Of a stretch of DNA of 64,000 nt, positions 51,051 to 61,100 are shown one piece after another. The DNA comes from Arthrobacter_H sp030452125. GTDB taxonomy: Bacteria > Actinomycetota > Actinomycetes > Actinomycetales > Micrococcaceae. The stretch lies in assembly GCA_052379645.1 (NCBI GenBank), contig JBQSYU010000002.1. One strand, 5' to 3'. Below the pieces are notes generated by a model. It saw only the letters and a program-made list of their open reading frames with translations. It was not told the origin of the DNA and did not search any database. Both the position numbers and the translations under genes were made by a program. Position 1 is the stretch's first letter; every line of letters starts with the position of its first letter.

Positions 51051-52031
51051 ATGAGCGAACTGCGCCACAACGTCGACAACAAGCTGGTGTTGGCCGCCGG
51101 CCGTGCACACCCGGAGCTGGCCGAGGAGATCGCGTCGGCCCTCGACACCGAACTGCTGCCCTTGTCCGCCTATGACTTCGCCAATGGTGAGATCTATGTC
51201 CGCTCCGGTGAGAGCGTGCGTGGCAAGGACGTCTTCGTCATCCAGGCCCACCCGGCACCGCTGAACAACTGGTTGATGGAACAGCTGATCATGATTGATT
51301 CGATGAAGCGTGCCTCGGCCCGCCGCATCACCGTGGTCTCCCCGTTCTACCCCTACGCTCGCCAGGACAAGAAGGGTCGAGGCCGCGAGCCGATCTCGGC
51401 GCGACTGGTCGCCGACCTCTACCGGACCGCCGGCGCGGACCGTGTGATGAGCGTGGATCTGCACACCGCGCAGATCCAGGGCTTCTTCGACGGACCGGTC
51501 GACCACCTCTTCGCCATCCCGCTGCTGGCCGATTACATCCGCACCCGCATCGAGGTCGACAACGTCACCGTCGTCTCCCCGGATACCGGACGCGTCCGCG
51601 TCGCCGAGCAGTGGGCCGAACGCCTGGGCGGGGCTCCGCTGGCGTTCGTACACAAGTCCCGTGATCTGACGGTTCCGAACCAGGCGATCTCCAAGACCGT
51701 GGTCGGTCGGGTCAAGGGCCGGACCTGCGTACTCATCGACGACATGATCGATACCGGGGGAACCATCTCAGGCGCCGTGCGTGTGCTCATGGACGCCGGC
51801 GCCAAGGATGTCATCATCGCCGCCACGCACGCAGTGCTTTCCGACCCGGCAGCCCAGCGGCTCTCCGAATCGGGGGCCCGCGAGGTCGTGGTCACCAATA
51901 CGCTGCCCATCCCGAACTCGAAGCGCTTCGCACAGCTCACCGTCCTGTCGATCGCCCCACTGATCGCCCGCGCGATCAAGGAGGTCTTCGAGGACGGGTC
52001 GGTCACGAGCCTCTTCGACGGCAACGCCTGA
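51051..52031 (+). CDS. prs: Ribose-phosphate pyrophosphokinase
   Basis: Forms PRPP from ribose 5-phosphate and ATP for nucleotide, His and Trp synthesis. 326 residues with the catalytic flexible loop PFYPYARQDKKGRGREPIS (98-116), VDLHTAQIQGFF (135-146) and the PRPP-binding DDMIDTGGT (230-238). The ATG is 46 bp after glmU, with GTGAGAAAG upstream, so cotranscription is likely. Followed by a hairpin terminator and then rplY. Confidence 0.97.
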   Translation: MSELRHNVDNKLVLAAGRAHPELAEEIASALDTELLPLSAYDFANGEIYVRSGESVRGKDVFVIQAHPAPLNNWLMEQLIMIDSMKRASARRITVVSPFYPYARQDKKGRGREPISARLVADLYRTAGADRVMSVDLHTAQIQGFFDGPVDHLFAIPLLADYIRTRIEVDNVTVVSPDTGRVRVAEQWAERLGGAPLAFVHKSRDLTVPNQAISKTVVGRVKGRTCVLIDDMIDTGGTISGAVRVLMDAGAKDVIIAATHAVLSDPAAQRLSESGAREVVVTNTLPIPNSKRFAQLTVLSIAPLIARAIKEVFEDGSVTSLFDGNA

Positions 52032-52051
52032 TAACACCGTCCGATGACGGA

Positions 52052-52094
52052 ACGGGGTCGGTTTCCACTTTCGGGTGGACGCCGGCCCCGTTTC
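52052..52094 (+). terminator. Terminator after prs
   Basis: AACGGGG...CCCCGTT form the outer stem with GTC/GGC and CCAC/GTGG pairing inside, followed by TTTCG. It separates glmU-prs from rplY. Confidence 0.7.
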
Positions 52095-52102
52095 GTGCTG
52101 CT

Positions 52103-52108
52103 AGACTG
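52103..52108 (+). promoter_or_regulatory. Candidate -10 box of rplY
   Basis: TAGACT directly after the prs terminator. It implies a leader of about 160 nt before ATG 52277, long enough for structure-based control of a ribosomal protein gene. Confidence 0.4.
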
Positions 52109-52276
52109 ATGTGCAGTGCCCAGGCGAGGGAACCGTCGGAGATCCATCCGGTGGCTTCCGTGATCGACAAGGCCCCACGCCCTCGGCGTCCATCCTGCGG
52201 GATCGGCTTCGCTCGGTGTCCGGACCCCGATATGCCTGGACAGACCGCAACAGCCACAAATCCCAGGAGATATTCC

Positions 52277-52897
52277 ATGACTCACGACAAAGTCGTTCTG
52301 CCCGCAGAGGTCCGCACCGATTTCGGCAAGGGTGCTGCCCGTAAGGCCCGCCGCGATTTCAAGATCCCCGCAGTGATCTACGGGCACGGCGCCGAGCCGC
52401 TGCACGTTCTGCTGCCCAATCAGGAGACCACGCTGGCCGTGCGTTACTCCAACGCCCTGCTGACCATCGACGTCGAGGGCAAGACCCACTTGGCGCTGGC
52501 CAAGGACATCCAGCGCCACCCGCTGCGCCAGACCGTCGATCACCTCGACCTGCTGACCGTGAAGAAGGGCGAGAAGGTCAACGTTGACGTCTCCATCAAC
52601 CTCGAGGGTGAAGTTGCTCCGGGCGCCGTTCTGGAAGTTGATGCCTACACCGTCTACGTCGAGGCCGACGCCACCAACCTGCCGGAGCAGGTTACCGTCA
52701 GTGTCGAGGGCCGCGAAATCGGCAACCACGTGCTGGCCTCGGATCTGGTGCTGCCGAAGGGCGTCACCCTGCTGATCGAGGAAGACACCGTCATCGCCAC
52801 CATCGACGAGCCGAAGGTCCAGGACCTCGGTGAGGAAGAAGAAGAGGACGAGGCCACCGAGGCCGTCGCCCCTGCCGCCGCCGAGTCGGCAGAGTAG
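52277..52897 (+). CDS. rplY: 50S ribosomal protein L25/general stress protein Ctc
   Basis: 5S rRNA-binding protein with the long Ctc architecture. 206 residues: an N-terminal L25 domain (VLPAEVRTDFGKGAARKARR, IPAVIYGHGAEPLHVLLP, RHPLRQTVDHLDLL) and a C-terminal TL5/Ctc beta domain (VNVDVSINLEGEVAPG, LPEQVTVSVEGREIG), ending in a Glu-rich, then Ala-rich tail. ATG 52277 follows AGGAG. It precedes pth by 17 bp, a conserved pairing. Confidence 0.96.
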   Translation: MTHDKVVLPAEVRTDFGKGAARKARRDFKIPAVIYGHGAEPLHVLLPNQETTLAVRYSNALLTIDVEGKTHLALAKDIQRHPLRQTVDHLDLLTVKKGEKVNVDVSINLEGEVAPGAVLEVDAYTVYVEADATNLPEQVTVSVEGREIGNHVLASDLVLPKGVTLLIEEDTVIATIDEPKVQDLGEEEEEDEATEAVAPAAAESAE

Positions 52898-52914
52898 GGA
52901 ACCTTCCTGCTCTG

Positions 52915-53496
52915 ATGGCAAGCAACACCTGGATCGTAGCCGGGCTCGGAAACCCCGGGCCCGGCTACGCCCTTAATAGGCATAACGTGGGCCAAATGGT
53001 CCTCCGAGAGCTGGGGACCCGTCTGGGCGGCTCCTTCAAAGCGCATAAGGCCAACGCCCAGGTCCTCGAAGGGCGGCTGGGTATCGGCGGTCCCCGTCTG
53101 ATTCTGGCCCAGCCGATGACGTACATGAACCTCTCGGGTGGCCCGGTCGCCGGCCTGGCCCGGTTCTTCGATGTGGATCCAGAGCACATTATTGCGATTC
53201 ATGACGAAATCGATATTCCCTTCAACACCATTAAAATGAAGCTCGGTGGGGGAGAGGGCGGCCATAACGGACTCCGCGATATCTCGAAGGCCTTGTCGAC
53301 CAAGGATTACTACCGGGTCCGTGTCGGCGTCGGTAGGCCCCCTGGACGGATGGAAACTGCAGACTTCGTGCTGCGCGATTTCGGCACCACCGAACGCAAG
53401 GAACTGCCCTTCCTGCTCGATGATGCCGCCGATGCCGCGGAACTACTCATTCGCGAGGGCCTGCAGGCGGCGCAGCAGAAACATCACGGTGCGTAG
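52915..53496 (+). CDS. pth: Peptidyl-tRNA hydrolase
   Basis: Releases tRNA from prematurely dropped peptidyl-tRNA. 193 residues: IVAGLGNPGPGYALNRHNVG with Asn13 and catalytic His23, PMTYMNLSGGPV, HDEIDIPFNTIKMKLGGG and GHNGLRDISKAL. ATG 52915, 17 bp after rplY, so probably the same operon. It ends before an AT-rich stretch and a strong terminator. Confidence 0.97.
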   Translation: MASNTWIVAGLGNPGPGYALNRHNVGQMVLRELGTRLGGSFKAHKANAQVLEGRLGIGGPRLILAQPMTYMNLSGGPVAGLARFFDVDPEHIIAIHDEIDIPFNTIKMKLGGGEGGHNGLRDISKALSTKDYYRVRVGVGRPPGRMETADFVLRDFGTTERKELPFLLDDAADAAELLIREGLQAAQQKHHGA

Positions 53497-53582
53497 CGCT
53501 ACCCACCGCGCTGGGATCTGTTCGATTTTCTTATGACAAAAATTTCACATACTATCGATCCATGCCTTATGGCTCCCTTAAG

Positions 53583-53644
53583 CGGGGCCGGTAGCGGGAG
53601 GCCTCTGAGACTGGGCCACCCCCATCCTGCTATCGGCCCCTTTT
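53583..53644 (+). terminator. Long hairpin terminator with T5 tract
   Basis: The arms at 53583-53598 and 53624-53639 pair (GGGGCCG with CGGCCCC at the base, then TAGC with GCTA and wobbles) and are followed by TTTTT at 53640-53644. Best U-tract terminator in the window; it may end rplY-pth or a short RNA starting around 53560. Confidence 0.8.
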
Positions 53645-53784
53645 TCGTGTCCGGAATCAACGGGTAAGGCTGGGCTGACGTGAACGCACCGGCCGTCCCG
53701 TGCGATGATTAGGTCATGGATTCGTTGCGGAATCCACGGGGCCGATGCCCCGCCGATCATTCCCGATCCAAGGACTTAACGAGC

Positions 53785-55110
53785 GTGGAAACAGTTACCG
53801 GCCCCCGTGGAGCGGATCAGACCGACCAGCCCCTGGCCCCGTTGGACGACACCGAAGTGCGGCGTCTGCGAGGTGACTTCACGCTCTTGGAACGCAGCGT
53901 CAATTCCGTCCCCCTGGTGTATCTGGACTCGGGGGCCACCTCGCAGAAACCCCAGTCCGTGCTGGATACCGAACAGCACTTCTACGAGAACTTCAACGCC
54001 GCCGTCCACCGCGGAGCCCATAGCCTGGCGGTGGAGGCCACCGACATCTACGAAGAGGCCCGCGAGAAGACGGCCCGGTTCGTGGGGGCCGGCACCGAGG
54101 AGATCGTATGGACCTCCAATGCCACCGAGGCGCTGAACCTGCTGACCTACTCGTTCTCCAATGCCAGCGCGGGACTCGGCGGAGAGCCCGGACGACGGTT
54201 CGCCCTCGGACCGGGGGACGAGATCCTCGTCACCGAGCTCGAACACCATGCCAACCTTATCCCGTGGCAAGAACTGGCAGCGCGTACCGGTGCCAGCCTG
54301 AAATACATCCCGGTCGACGCTGAAGGGGCCTTGCGCATGGACCTGGCGGCTCATCTGGTGGGGCCCCGCACCCGGATCGTGGCCTTCACCCACGTCTCCA
54401 ACGTCTTGGGCACCGTCACCGATGTCGCCGCACTGGTCCGCCTGGCCGCTACCGTGGGTGCCCTCACGGTCCTGGACGGCTGCCAATCGGTGCCCCACCT
54501 CCCCGTGGACGTCAAGGCGCTAGGCGTCGACTTCATGGCGTTCTCCGGCCATAAGATGCTCGGCCCCACCGGCATCGGAGCCCTCTACGGCCGCCGGGAA
54601 CTACTCGATGCGATGCCGCCCTTCCTGACGGGGGGTTCGATGATCACTTCCGTCACGATGGAACGGGCCGAATTCCTGCCCGCACCCACCCGCTTCGAGG
54701 CGGGTACCCAGCGGATCTCCCAGGCTGTCGCACTAGCCGCCGCCGTGGACTACCTCGACGAGGTCGGGATGGAACGGATCGCAGCCTGGGAAGAATACCT
54801 GGGCGGACGGCTCTCCGCCGGCCTGACCTCGATTCCGGGGATTCGCCAGCTGGGCCCCACGACGGGAGCGCGTATCGGCACGGCAACCATCGACATCCCG
54901 GGGGTTCACCCCCATGACGTGGGCCAGTTCCTGGACAGCCGTGGGGTGGCAGTACGCGTCGGACACCACTGTGCGCAACCGTTGCATCGTGCTCTGGGCG
55001 TCACGGCAAGCACCCGGGCCAGCACTTATCTCTACAACACCGCCGAGGACGTGGACACGTTCCTCAATGCCGTCGCGGATGTGCGGGGCTTCTTCGGGGT
55101 GGGCGCATGA
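53785..55110 (+). CDS. sufS: Cysteine desulfurase
   Basis: PLP enzyme taking sulfur from cysteine for Fe-S cluster synthesis. About 441 residues from GTG 53785: YLDSGATSQKPQSVL, HRGAHSLAVEATD, TSNATEALNLL, ELEHHANLIPW, Lys257 in SGHKMLG for PLP and Cys396 in GHHCAQP as the persulfide carrier. An in-frame ATG at 53716 would add 23 residues, but the adjacent TAGGTC looks like a -10 that would start the transcript inside that extension. AAGGA precedes the GTG. The stop overlaps the sufU ATG. SufBCD genes are not in the window. Confidence 0.95.
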   Translation: METVTGPRGADQTDQPLAPLDDTEVRRLRGDFTLLERSVNSVPLVYLDSGATSQKPQSVLDTEQHFYENFNAAVHRGAHSLAVEATDIYEEAREKTARFVGAGTEEIVWTSNATEALNLLTYSFSNASAGLGGEPGRRFALGPGDEILVTELEHHANLIPWQELAARTGASLKYIPVDAEGALRMDLAAHLVGPRTRIVAFTHVSNVLGTVTDVAALVRLAATVGALTVLDGCQSVPHLPVDVKALGVDFMAFSGHKMLGPTGIGALYGRRELLDAMPPFLTGGSMITSVTMERAEFLPAPTRFEAGTQRISQAVALAAAVDYLDEVGMERIAAWEEYLGGRLSAGLTSIPGIRQLGPTTGARIGTATIDIPGVHPHDVGQFLDSRGVAVRVGHHCAQPLHRALGVTASTRASTYLYNTAEDVDTFLNAVADVRGFFGVGA

Positions 55111-55571
55111 GCGAGTTGGAACAGCTCTACCAGCAGGTGATCCTCGATCATTCCAAACGACGCCTGGGCGAGGGGCTCATCGCCCCGGAAGCCGGGCACG
55201 TCTGGGGGGAGTCCCATCAACACAACCCGGTCTGTGGTGACCAGCTCCGGCTGCGGGTGGAGACCGAGGGCCAGCTCATCACGAGGATCAGCTGGGAAGG
55301 CGATGGGTGTTCGATCTCCATGGCCTCCGCCTCCGTACTCAGCGACCTGGCCGCCGGGACCAGCCGGGGAAACCTGGTGGACCTGGCCGACGCCTTCAGG
55401 ACCCTCATGCGTTCGCGCGGAAACCTCGAAGCCGATGAGGAGGTCCTCGGGGACGCCGCGGCCTTCGCCGGGGTTTCGCGTTTCCCGGCCCGGGTCAAAT
55501 GCGCGATGCTGGCCTGGGTGGCCGCCGAACAGGCCCTGCTCGATGCCGGAACCGGGCCGGCCGGTACCTAG
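55107..55571 (+). CDS. sufU: Fe-S assembly sulfur acceptor SufU
   Basis: Zinc-dependent sulfurtransferase that accepts persulfide from SufS. 154 residues, with LYQQVILDHSKRR at the start and the conserved ligands Cys43 and Asp45 (NPVCGD), Cys68 (GCSIS) and Cys132 (RVKCAMLAW). ATG overlaps the sufS stop (ATGA), so the partner enzymes are translated together. Convergent with nhaA, 15 bp apart. Confidence 0.96.
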   Translation: MSELEQLYQQVILDHSKRRLGEGLIAPEAGHVWGESHQHNPVCGDQLRLRVETEGQLITRISWEGDGCSISMASASVLSDLAAGTSRGNLVDLADAFRTLMRSRGNLEADEEVLGDAAAFAGVSRFPARVKCAMLAWVAAEQALLDAGTGPAGT

Positions 55572-55586
55572 CTGACGTCCACCGGA

Positions 55587-56918
55587 TCAGTCCTGCTGGT
55601 AGATGTCCGGGATGCCGTCGGCATCGTCGTCGCGCTGGGCCTTGAGTTCCCACTTCTTATACCGCCGGTTGCGCGGAATCAGCCAGGCGGCGCCGAGCAC
55701 CGCGGCCAGCAACGAACCGGTGAGGATGGCCACCTTGGCATGTTCGTAGTGCGGGGACTCGAGCCCGAAACTCAATTCGGATACAAGCAGGGAGACCGTG
55801 AAGCCGATCCCCGCCAGCAGGGTGACCCCCAGCAGGTCGACCCAACGCACCGCGGGGTCCAGATTGGCGTGTCGGGTCTTGGTCAGCAGGAAGGTCGAGC
55901 CCAGGATGCCGATCGGCTTGCCCAGGACCAGCCCGGCCACGATGCCCCAGACCACCGGATCAGACAAGGCCTTGGTGATGCCTTCGACGCCGCCGAGGGC
56001 CACGCCGGCGGAGAAGAATGCGAAGACCGGGACACAGAAGCCGGAGGACAACGGGCGGAAGCGGTGCTCGAAACGCTCGGCCACCCCCGTACCCTGCCGG
56101 CGGTCGTGCCGGAGCACCGGCACCGAGAAGCCCAGCAGGACCCCGGCAACGGTGGCGTGGATGCCGGACTGCAGGACGAAGACCCAGGTCACGATCCCCA
56201 GCGGCAGCAGGATGACCCACGCCGTCCAGGCACGGGTCGCGAAGTACTTCTGGTACCGGTGGGAGATGACGAAGAACAGGGCCAACGGGATCAGCGCCAG
56301 ACCCAGGAACACGAAATCAAGGGTGTCCGTGTAGACGATGGCGATGATCATGATGGCGATCAGGTCATCCACGACCGCCAGGGTCAACAGGAAGATCCGC
56401 AGGGGAGAGGGCAGGCTGGAACCGATCACTGCCAGCACGGCGACGGCGAAGGCGATGTCGGTGGCCGTGGGGATGGCCCAGCCATGCAGGGTGGAGCCGC
56501 CCTCGCTGACATTGAGCGCCACGTAGATCAGCGCGGGGATGAGTACCCCGCCGAAGGCCGCGGTGACCGGGACGATCGCCTTGCTGAAGTCGTGGAGGTC
56601 GCCGATGACGAATTCCTTCTTCAACTCCAGGCCCACCAGGAAGAAGAACACCGCCAACAGGCCGTCCGAGGCCCAATGTCCCAGACTCAGATCGAGATCA
56701 AGCCCGGGGATGGGGACGTTCAGGTGCAGGTCACGCAGCGCGAAGTAGCTATCGCCCCAGGGGGTGTTCGCCCAGATGATGGCGACCGCGGCGGCGACGA
56801 TGAGCACGAGGCCACCGACGGTTTCCTTGCGCAGGATGGCCCCGATGCGCTCGGATTCGCGGTAGCTGCCAAGCCCCAGGATCGTCCGGCGTGGAGGGGC
56901 GGGTTCGGGATTGGTCAT
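55587..56918 (-). CDS. nhaA: Na+/H+ antiporter NhaA
   Basis: Electrogenic Na+/H+ exchange at the cytoplasmic membrane for pH and sodium tolerance. 443 residues, about 12 hydrophobic segments, LKKEFVIGDLHDFSKAIVPVTAAFGG, PTATDIAFAVAVLAVIG and the ion-binding VVDDLIAIMIIAIVY with the paired aspartates. ATG 56918 follows GAGGACG. The C-terminal tail is charged (RNRRYKKWELKAQRDDD). Single-gene unit, convergent with sufU. Confidence 0.96.
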   Translation of the reverse strand: MTNPEPAPPRRTILGLGSYRESERIGAILRKETVGGLVLIVAAAVAIIWANTPWGDSYFALRDLHLNVPIPGLDLDLSLGHWASDGLLAVFFFLVGLELKKEFVIGDLHDFSKAIVPVTAAFGGVLIPALIYVALNVSEGGSTLHGWAIPTATDIAFAVAVLAVIGSSLPSPLRIFLLTLAVVDDLIAIMIIAIVYTDTLDFVFLGLALIPLALFFVISHRYQKYFATRAWTAWVILLPLGIVTWVFVLQSGIHATVAGVLLGFSVPVLRHDRRQGTGVAERFEHRFRPLSSGFCVPVFAFFSAGVALGGVEGITKALSDPVVWGIVAGLVLGKPIGILGSTFLLTKTRHANLDPAVRWVDLLGVTLLAGIGFTVSLLVSELSFGLESPHYEHAKVAILTGSLLAAVLGAAWLIPRNRRYKKWELKAQRDDDADGIPDIYQQD

Positions 56919-56991
56919 GAATCGTCCTCAACTTCGAGTGGGCATGGTTGTTGCGTTGCCGACCAGACTTCCCGGCTCACCGTCACCGATC

Positions 56992-57453
56992 CTACCGCTT
57001 CCGCCAGCGCCGGAAGCAAAAAATGACGAGTGCGGTGGCCACGAATCCGAGCACCGCGCCCGCGGTATTGGCCACGATGTCGGCGCTCGAAGCGAAGCGG
57101 GCCGGAAGGAAGATGTATTGGGCGCTTTCCACCGCGGCACTGGCCAGGAGGCCGGAGAAAGGGACCACCCACCACCGGCGGCGGGGCAGCAGCAAGGTGC
57201 CCAGAACGCCCCAGGGCAGGAACATGACCACATTGGCCAGCCATTCGATCAGCTGGTAGTCCACCCAGGCGGGAACCCCGGCAGCGTGCCAGCTCTCCAG
57301 CAACCGGGGGAGGGCATCCTGGGCGGGACGGTCGACGGGGACCGGCCAAAAGACGATGAAGGCCACCGCGAGCAGGTAGAGCGCCGCCGTGAGGGCCAGG
57401 GCCACCAGGCGGCGGCGCCGGCCGCCGAGGGCTACTGCTTCTGGTCCAGCCAC
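56992..57453 (-). CDS. VanZ-like family membrane protein
   Basis: 153 residues with four hydrophobic segments and the VanZ pattern: YLLAVAFIVFWPVPVD, the NVVMFLPWGVLGTLL loop and ESAQYIFLPARFASSADIVANTAGAVLG. VanZ-like proteins are small envelope proteins of unclear function; the original one gives low-level teicoplanin resistance, but sequence alone does not imply that here. GTG 57453 lies 21 bp inside the DUF2505 gene end, so the two are cotranscribed. Confidence 0.9.
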   Translation of the reverse strand: MAGPEAVALGGRRRRLVALALTAALYLLAVAFIVFWPVPVDRPAQDALPRLLESWHAAGVPAWVDYQLIEWLANVVMFLPWGVLGTLLLPRRRWWVVPFSGLLASAAVESAQYIFLPARFASSADIVANTAGAVLGFVATALVIFCFRRWRKR

Positions 57454-57932
57454 GTGCGTGCTTCACTGGTCTGCAGGTTCAGGACCTTGGCCAGCATGGG
57501 TTCGGCGCTGGAGGCGATCTTGGGGCCCAGGAACGGGATCGACGAGCTGACCTTGCCCTTGAGCTCGACCGTGGTGCCTTCGCTGTCGGTGACGAGCTTC
57601 TGCACGGCGGTCACGGTCACGGGGGCCCCGGCGACATCGATGGTGATGTCCACGGTGCGGGAACCATCGGCGGCCGGCGCCGACCAGTGCTCCTCCTGGG
57701 TGACCGTCAGGGTCGCCCCGACGAATTTCTTGACCATATCCGGGAGCCGGTCGGTGGGCACGGTCCGGGTCGTGGTCATGGTGAACGCGGCCTCGGTGGC
57801 TCCGGAGACCGTGAAATCGTTCAACGTGGCCCCGGCCCGCTGGCTGATGTGCTCGGCGAAGTCCTTCCGGGTGAAGACCCGTGTCAGGGCGTCAACGGGG
57901 TACGGCAGCGAGGTGGAAGCGTTCAGCGGCAT
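57432..57932 (-). CDS. DUF2505 family protein
   Basis: 166 residues, soluble, with the SRPBCC-like layout of DUF2505: PYPVDALTRVFTRKDFAEHI at the start, TTTRTVPTDRLPDMVKKFVG in the middle and VELKGKVSSSIPFLGPKIAS toward the end. Function unknown; lipid or hydrophobic-ligand binding is a family-level guess. ATG 57932 follows AGGAG. It is upstream gene of the overlapping DUF2505-VanZ pair and divergent from mfd. Confidence 0.88.
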   Translation of the reverse strand: MPLNASTSLPYPVDALTRVFTRKDFAEHISQRAGATLNDFTVSGATEAAFTMTTTRTVPTDRLPDMVKKFVGATLTVTQEEHWSAPAADGSRTVDITIDVAGAPVTVTAVQKLVTDSEGTTVELKGKVSSSIPFLGPKIASSAEPMLAKVLNLQTSEARTWLDQKQ

Positions 57933-58033
57933 GGCACTCCTGTGCTGGGGGTTAGGCGTGGATGGCTCCTCGCTGCGTCCCGGAGGCGTAGCGCGGTCCC
58001 GGCCCATGCTACGGGTCCGGGGGTGAATCGCGG

Positions 58034-58078
58034 TAAGCTGGCACTCTCCCCGGGATCCTGCATGGATTCCGGGCTTTT
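58034..58078 (+). promoter_or_regulatory. mfd promoter -10 and leader hairpin
   Basis: TAAGCT at 58034-58039 is a probable -10. The leader then folds CCCGGGATCC (58049-58058) against GGATTCCGGG (58064-58073), with one G-T wobble and a TGCAT loop, followed by CTTTT. This resembles a weak intrinsic terminator 25 nt before the mfd start. Confidence 0.45.
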
Positions 58079-58102
58079 GTGCTGTTTCCCGGAAGGAACC
58101 CC

Positions 58103-61100
58103 ATGGCCCTGACTGGCCTTCGTGCGGCGTTGGCCGCCGACCCGTCCTATGCGCGCGTGCGCACCTACGCGTCGAAGGGTTTCGACGATCGCAGTCAGGA
58201 TCTGCAGGTCGCGGCCCCCGCGGGGCTGCGGGCGGCATTGGTGACCGAAATGGTTGATGGGTTGGCCACCGCCGGTGGGGGGATCGTGCTGGCCGTCACC
58301 GCCACCGGCCGGGAGGCCGAGGAATTGACCGGGGCCCTGCGCGCCTATCTCCCCGACGGCGCCGTCGACGAGTTCCCCAGTTGGGAGACCCTCCCGCATG
58401 AGAGGTTGTCGCCCCGGTCGGACACGGTGGGCCGGCGACTGAATGTGATGCGCCGCCTCGCGCATCCCGACGGCAGTCTGAAGGTCCTCGTCGCCCCCAT
58501 CCGCTCAGTGGTCCAACCGCTGGTCAAGGGGCTGGGGGAGTTGTCCCCGGTCCGTCTGGCCACGGGGGAGGAACGCCCCTTCGACGACGTCATCCACGAA
58601 CTGGCCGAAGCGGCCTATGCCCGCGTGGACATGGTCACCCACCGGGGGGAGTTCGCCGTCCGCGGCGGCATCCTCGACGTCTTCCCGCCCACCGAGGACC
58701 ACCCGATCCGTGTGGACTTCTTCGGCGACGAAGTCGAAACCATGCGCTGGTTCGCCGTGGCCGACCAACGGTCCTTCTCCAAGGCGGATAAGTCCGAGGG
58801 CGGCATTGCCGATCCCACGGTCCTCTACGCCCCACCGTGCCGCGAACTACTGATCACCCCGTCGGTGATGTCCCGCGCCGCACGATTGAAGACCGAGATG
58901 CCGGCGGCTGCCGACATGCTCGAAAAGATTGCCGGCGGCATTGCCGTGGAGGGCATGGAATCGCTGGCGCCGGTCCTGGTCGATGCCATGGTCCCCTTCG
59001 TCAGCCAACTGCCCGCCGACTCCGTCGCGGTCGTCATGGAACCCGAACGCGTCAGGACCCGCTCCCACGACCTCTCCGAGACCAATGCCGAATTCCTGGC
59101 CGCTGCCTGGTCCACCGCCTCCGATGGCGGGGCGGCCCCCGTGGACCTGCTCCAGACCCAGGGGCTGAACGATGCCCTGGACGCCGGGAACTTCTCCACC
59201 CTGGCCGACACCCGGTCCAACGCCCTGGATTCGAAGGTCAGCTGGTGGTCGATCACCTCGCTGACCCAGGACGAGGACGTCGAGCTGGATATCGACTCGC
59301 TCAACGTCCAGGCCCGTGAACCCCGCGGCTACCAGGGGGACGTGGCCGAGATGATGGAGTTCATCGGCTCGCGGGTCCGCGACGATTGGCGGGTGGTCGT
59401 GGCCACCGACGGCCCCGGCCCGGCCAGCCGATTGGCCGAGCTCTTCCACGAGGCCGGGATTCCCTGCCACCGGGTGGACAGCGTGGACGACACCCCGACG
59501 GAGGGGTTGATCGAAATCACGACGGCGGTGGCCGGCCGGGGTTTCGTCTTCGACTCGCTCAAGCTGGGCCTGCTCACCGAGGCCGACCTGTTGGGCCGGT
59601 CCAGCGCCTATTCGGCGAAGTCCACCCGCAAACTGGCGGCCCGCCGCCGTCATGCGGTCGACCCGCTGCAGTTGAGCGAAGGCGACTTCGTGGTGCACGA
59701 ACAGCACGGCATCGCCCGCTTCGTCGAGCTGATCCAGCGCAAGGTCGGCGGCGCCTCGGGGGCGGTGCGCGAATATCTGGTGCTCGAATATGCCCCGTCC
59801 AAACGCGGGGCCCCGGGGGACAAGCTCTTCGTGCCCACCGACCAGTTGGACCAGGTCACCCGCTATGTCGGTGGGGAGGCCCCCTCCCTGTCCAAGATGG
59901 GTGGCAGCGACTGGTCGAACACGAAGTCCAAGGCGCGGCGGGCGGTCAAGGAGATCGCCGCCGATCTGATCAAGCTCTATTCGGCGCGCATGGCCTCACG
60001 GGGCCACGCCTTCGCCCCGGACACCCCGTGGCAGTCCGAACTGGAGGAGGCCTTCCCCTTCATCGAAACCCCGGACCAGCTGACCACGATCAACGAGGTC
60101 AAGGCCGATATGGAGCGGGAGATCCCGATGGACCGGCTGATCTCCGGCGACGTCGGATTCGGCAAGACCGAGGTCGCGGTGCGGGCCGCCTTCAAGGCGG
60201 TGCAGGATGGCAAGCAGGTGGCCGTGCTGGTGCCCACGACCCTGCTGGCCCGCCAACACGTCGAGACCTTCGGGGACCGCTTCTCGGGCTTCCCCGTCCG
60301 GGTGGCCTCACTCTCGCGCTTCCAGACCCCCAAGGAGGCCAAGGACGCGGTGGAGGGGCTCAAGAACGGGTCGATCGACATCGTCGTGGGCACGCACCGG
60401 CTGCTGTCCAAGGAAGTCCAGTTCAAGGACCTGGGCCTGGTGGTCGTCGACGAGGAGCAACGCTTCGGCGTCGAACACAAGGAAGCGCTGAAGCAGATGC
60501 GCACCAACGTGGACGTGTTGGCCATGTCCGCGACGCCGATCCCGCGGACCCTGGAGATGTCACTGACCGGCATCCGGGAGACCTCAACGCTGGCCACCCC
60601 GCCGGAGGAACGCCATCCGGTGCTCACCTATGTGGGCCCGCATACCGATAAACAGGTCTCCGCGGCGATCCGACGTGAACTCATGCGTGAAGGACAAGTG
60701 TTCTTCGTGCACAACCGGGTCTCCTCGATCGACTCCGTCGCGGCGAAGCTGCGGGAGATCGTCCCCGAGGCACGGGTCGAGGTCGCCCACGGGAAGATGA
60801 GCGAAGCCAGGCTCGAGCAGATCATCGTGGACTTCTGGGACAGGAAATTCGATGTCCTGGTCTCCACCACCATCATCGAAACCGGTCTGGACATCTCCAA
60901 TGCGAACACCCTGATCGTGGACCGGGCTAACAACTACGGGCTGAGCCAGCTGCACCAGTTGCGCGGCCGGGTCGGACGTGGCCGTGATCGGGCCTACGCC
61001 TATTTCCTCTGGAATGCCGAGAAGCCGTTGGGCGAGGTGGCGTTGGAACGGCTCAAGGCCGTGGCGGCCCATAATGAACTGGGGTCGGGTTTCCAGCTGG

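Noticed and set aside
56992..57453. Glycopeptide resistance gene vanZ
   Set aside because: Only the broad VanZ-like membrane fold is present; no vanHAX or related genes are in the window.
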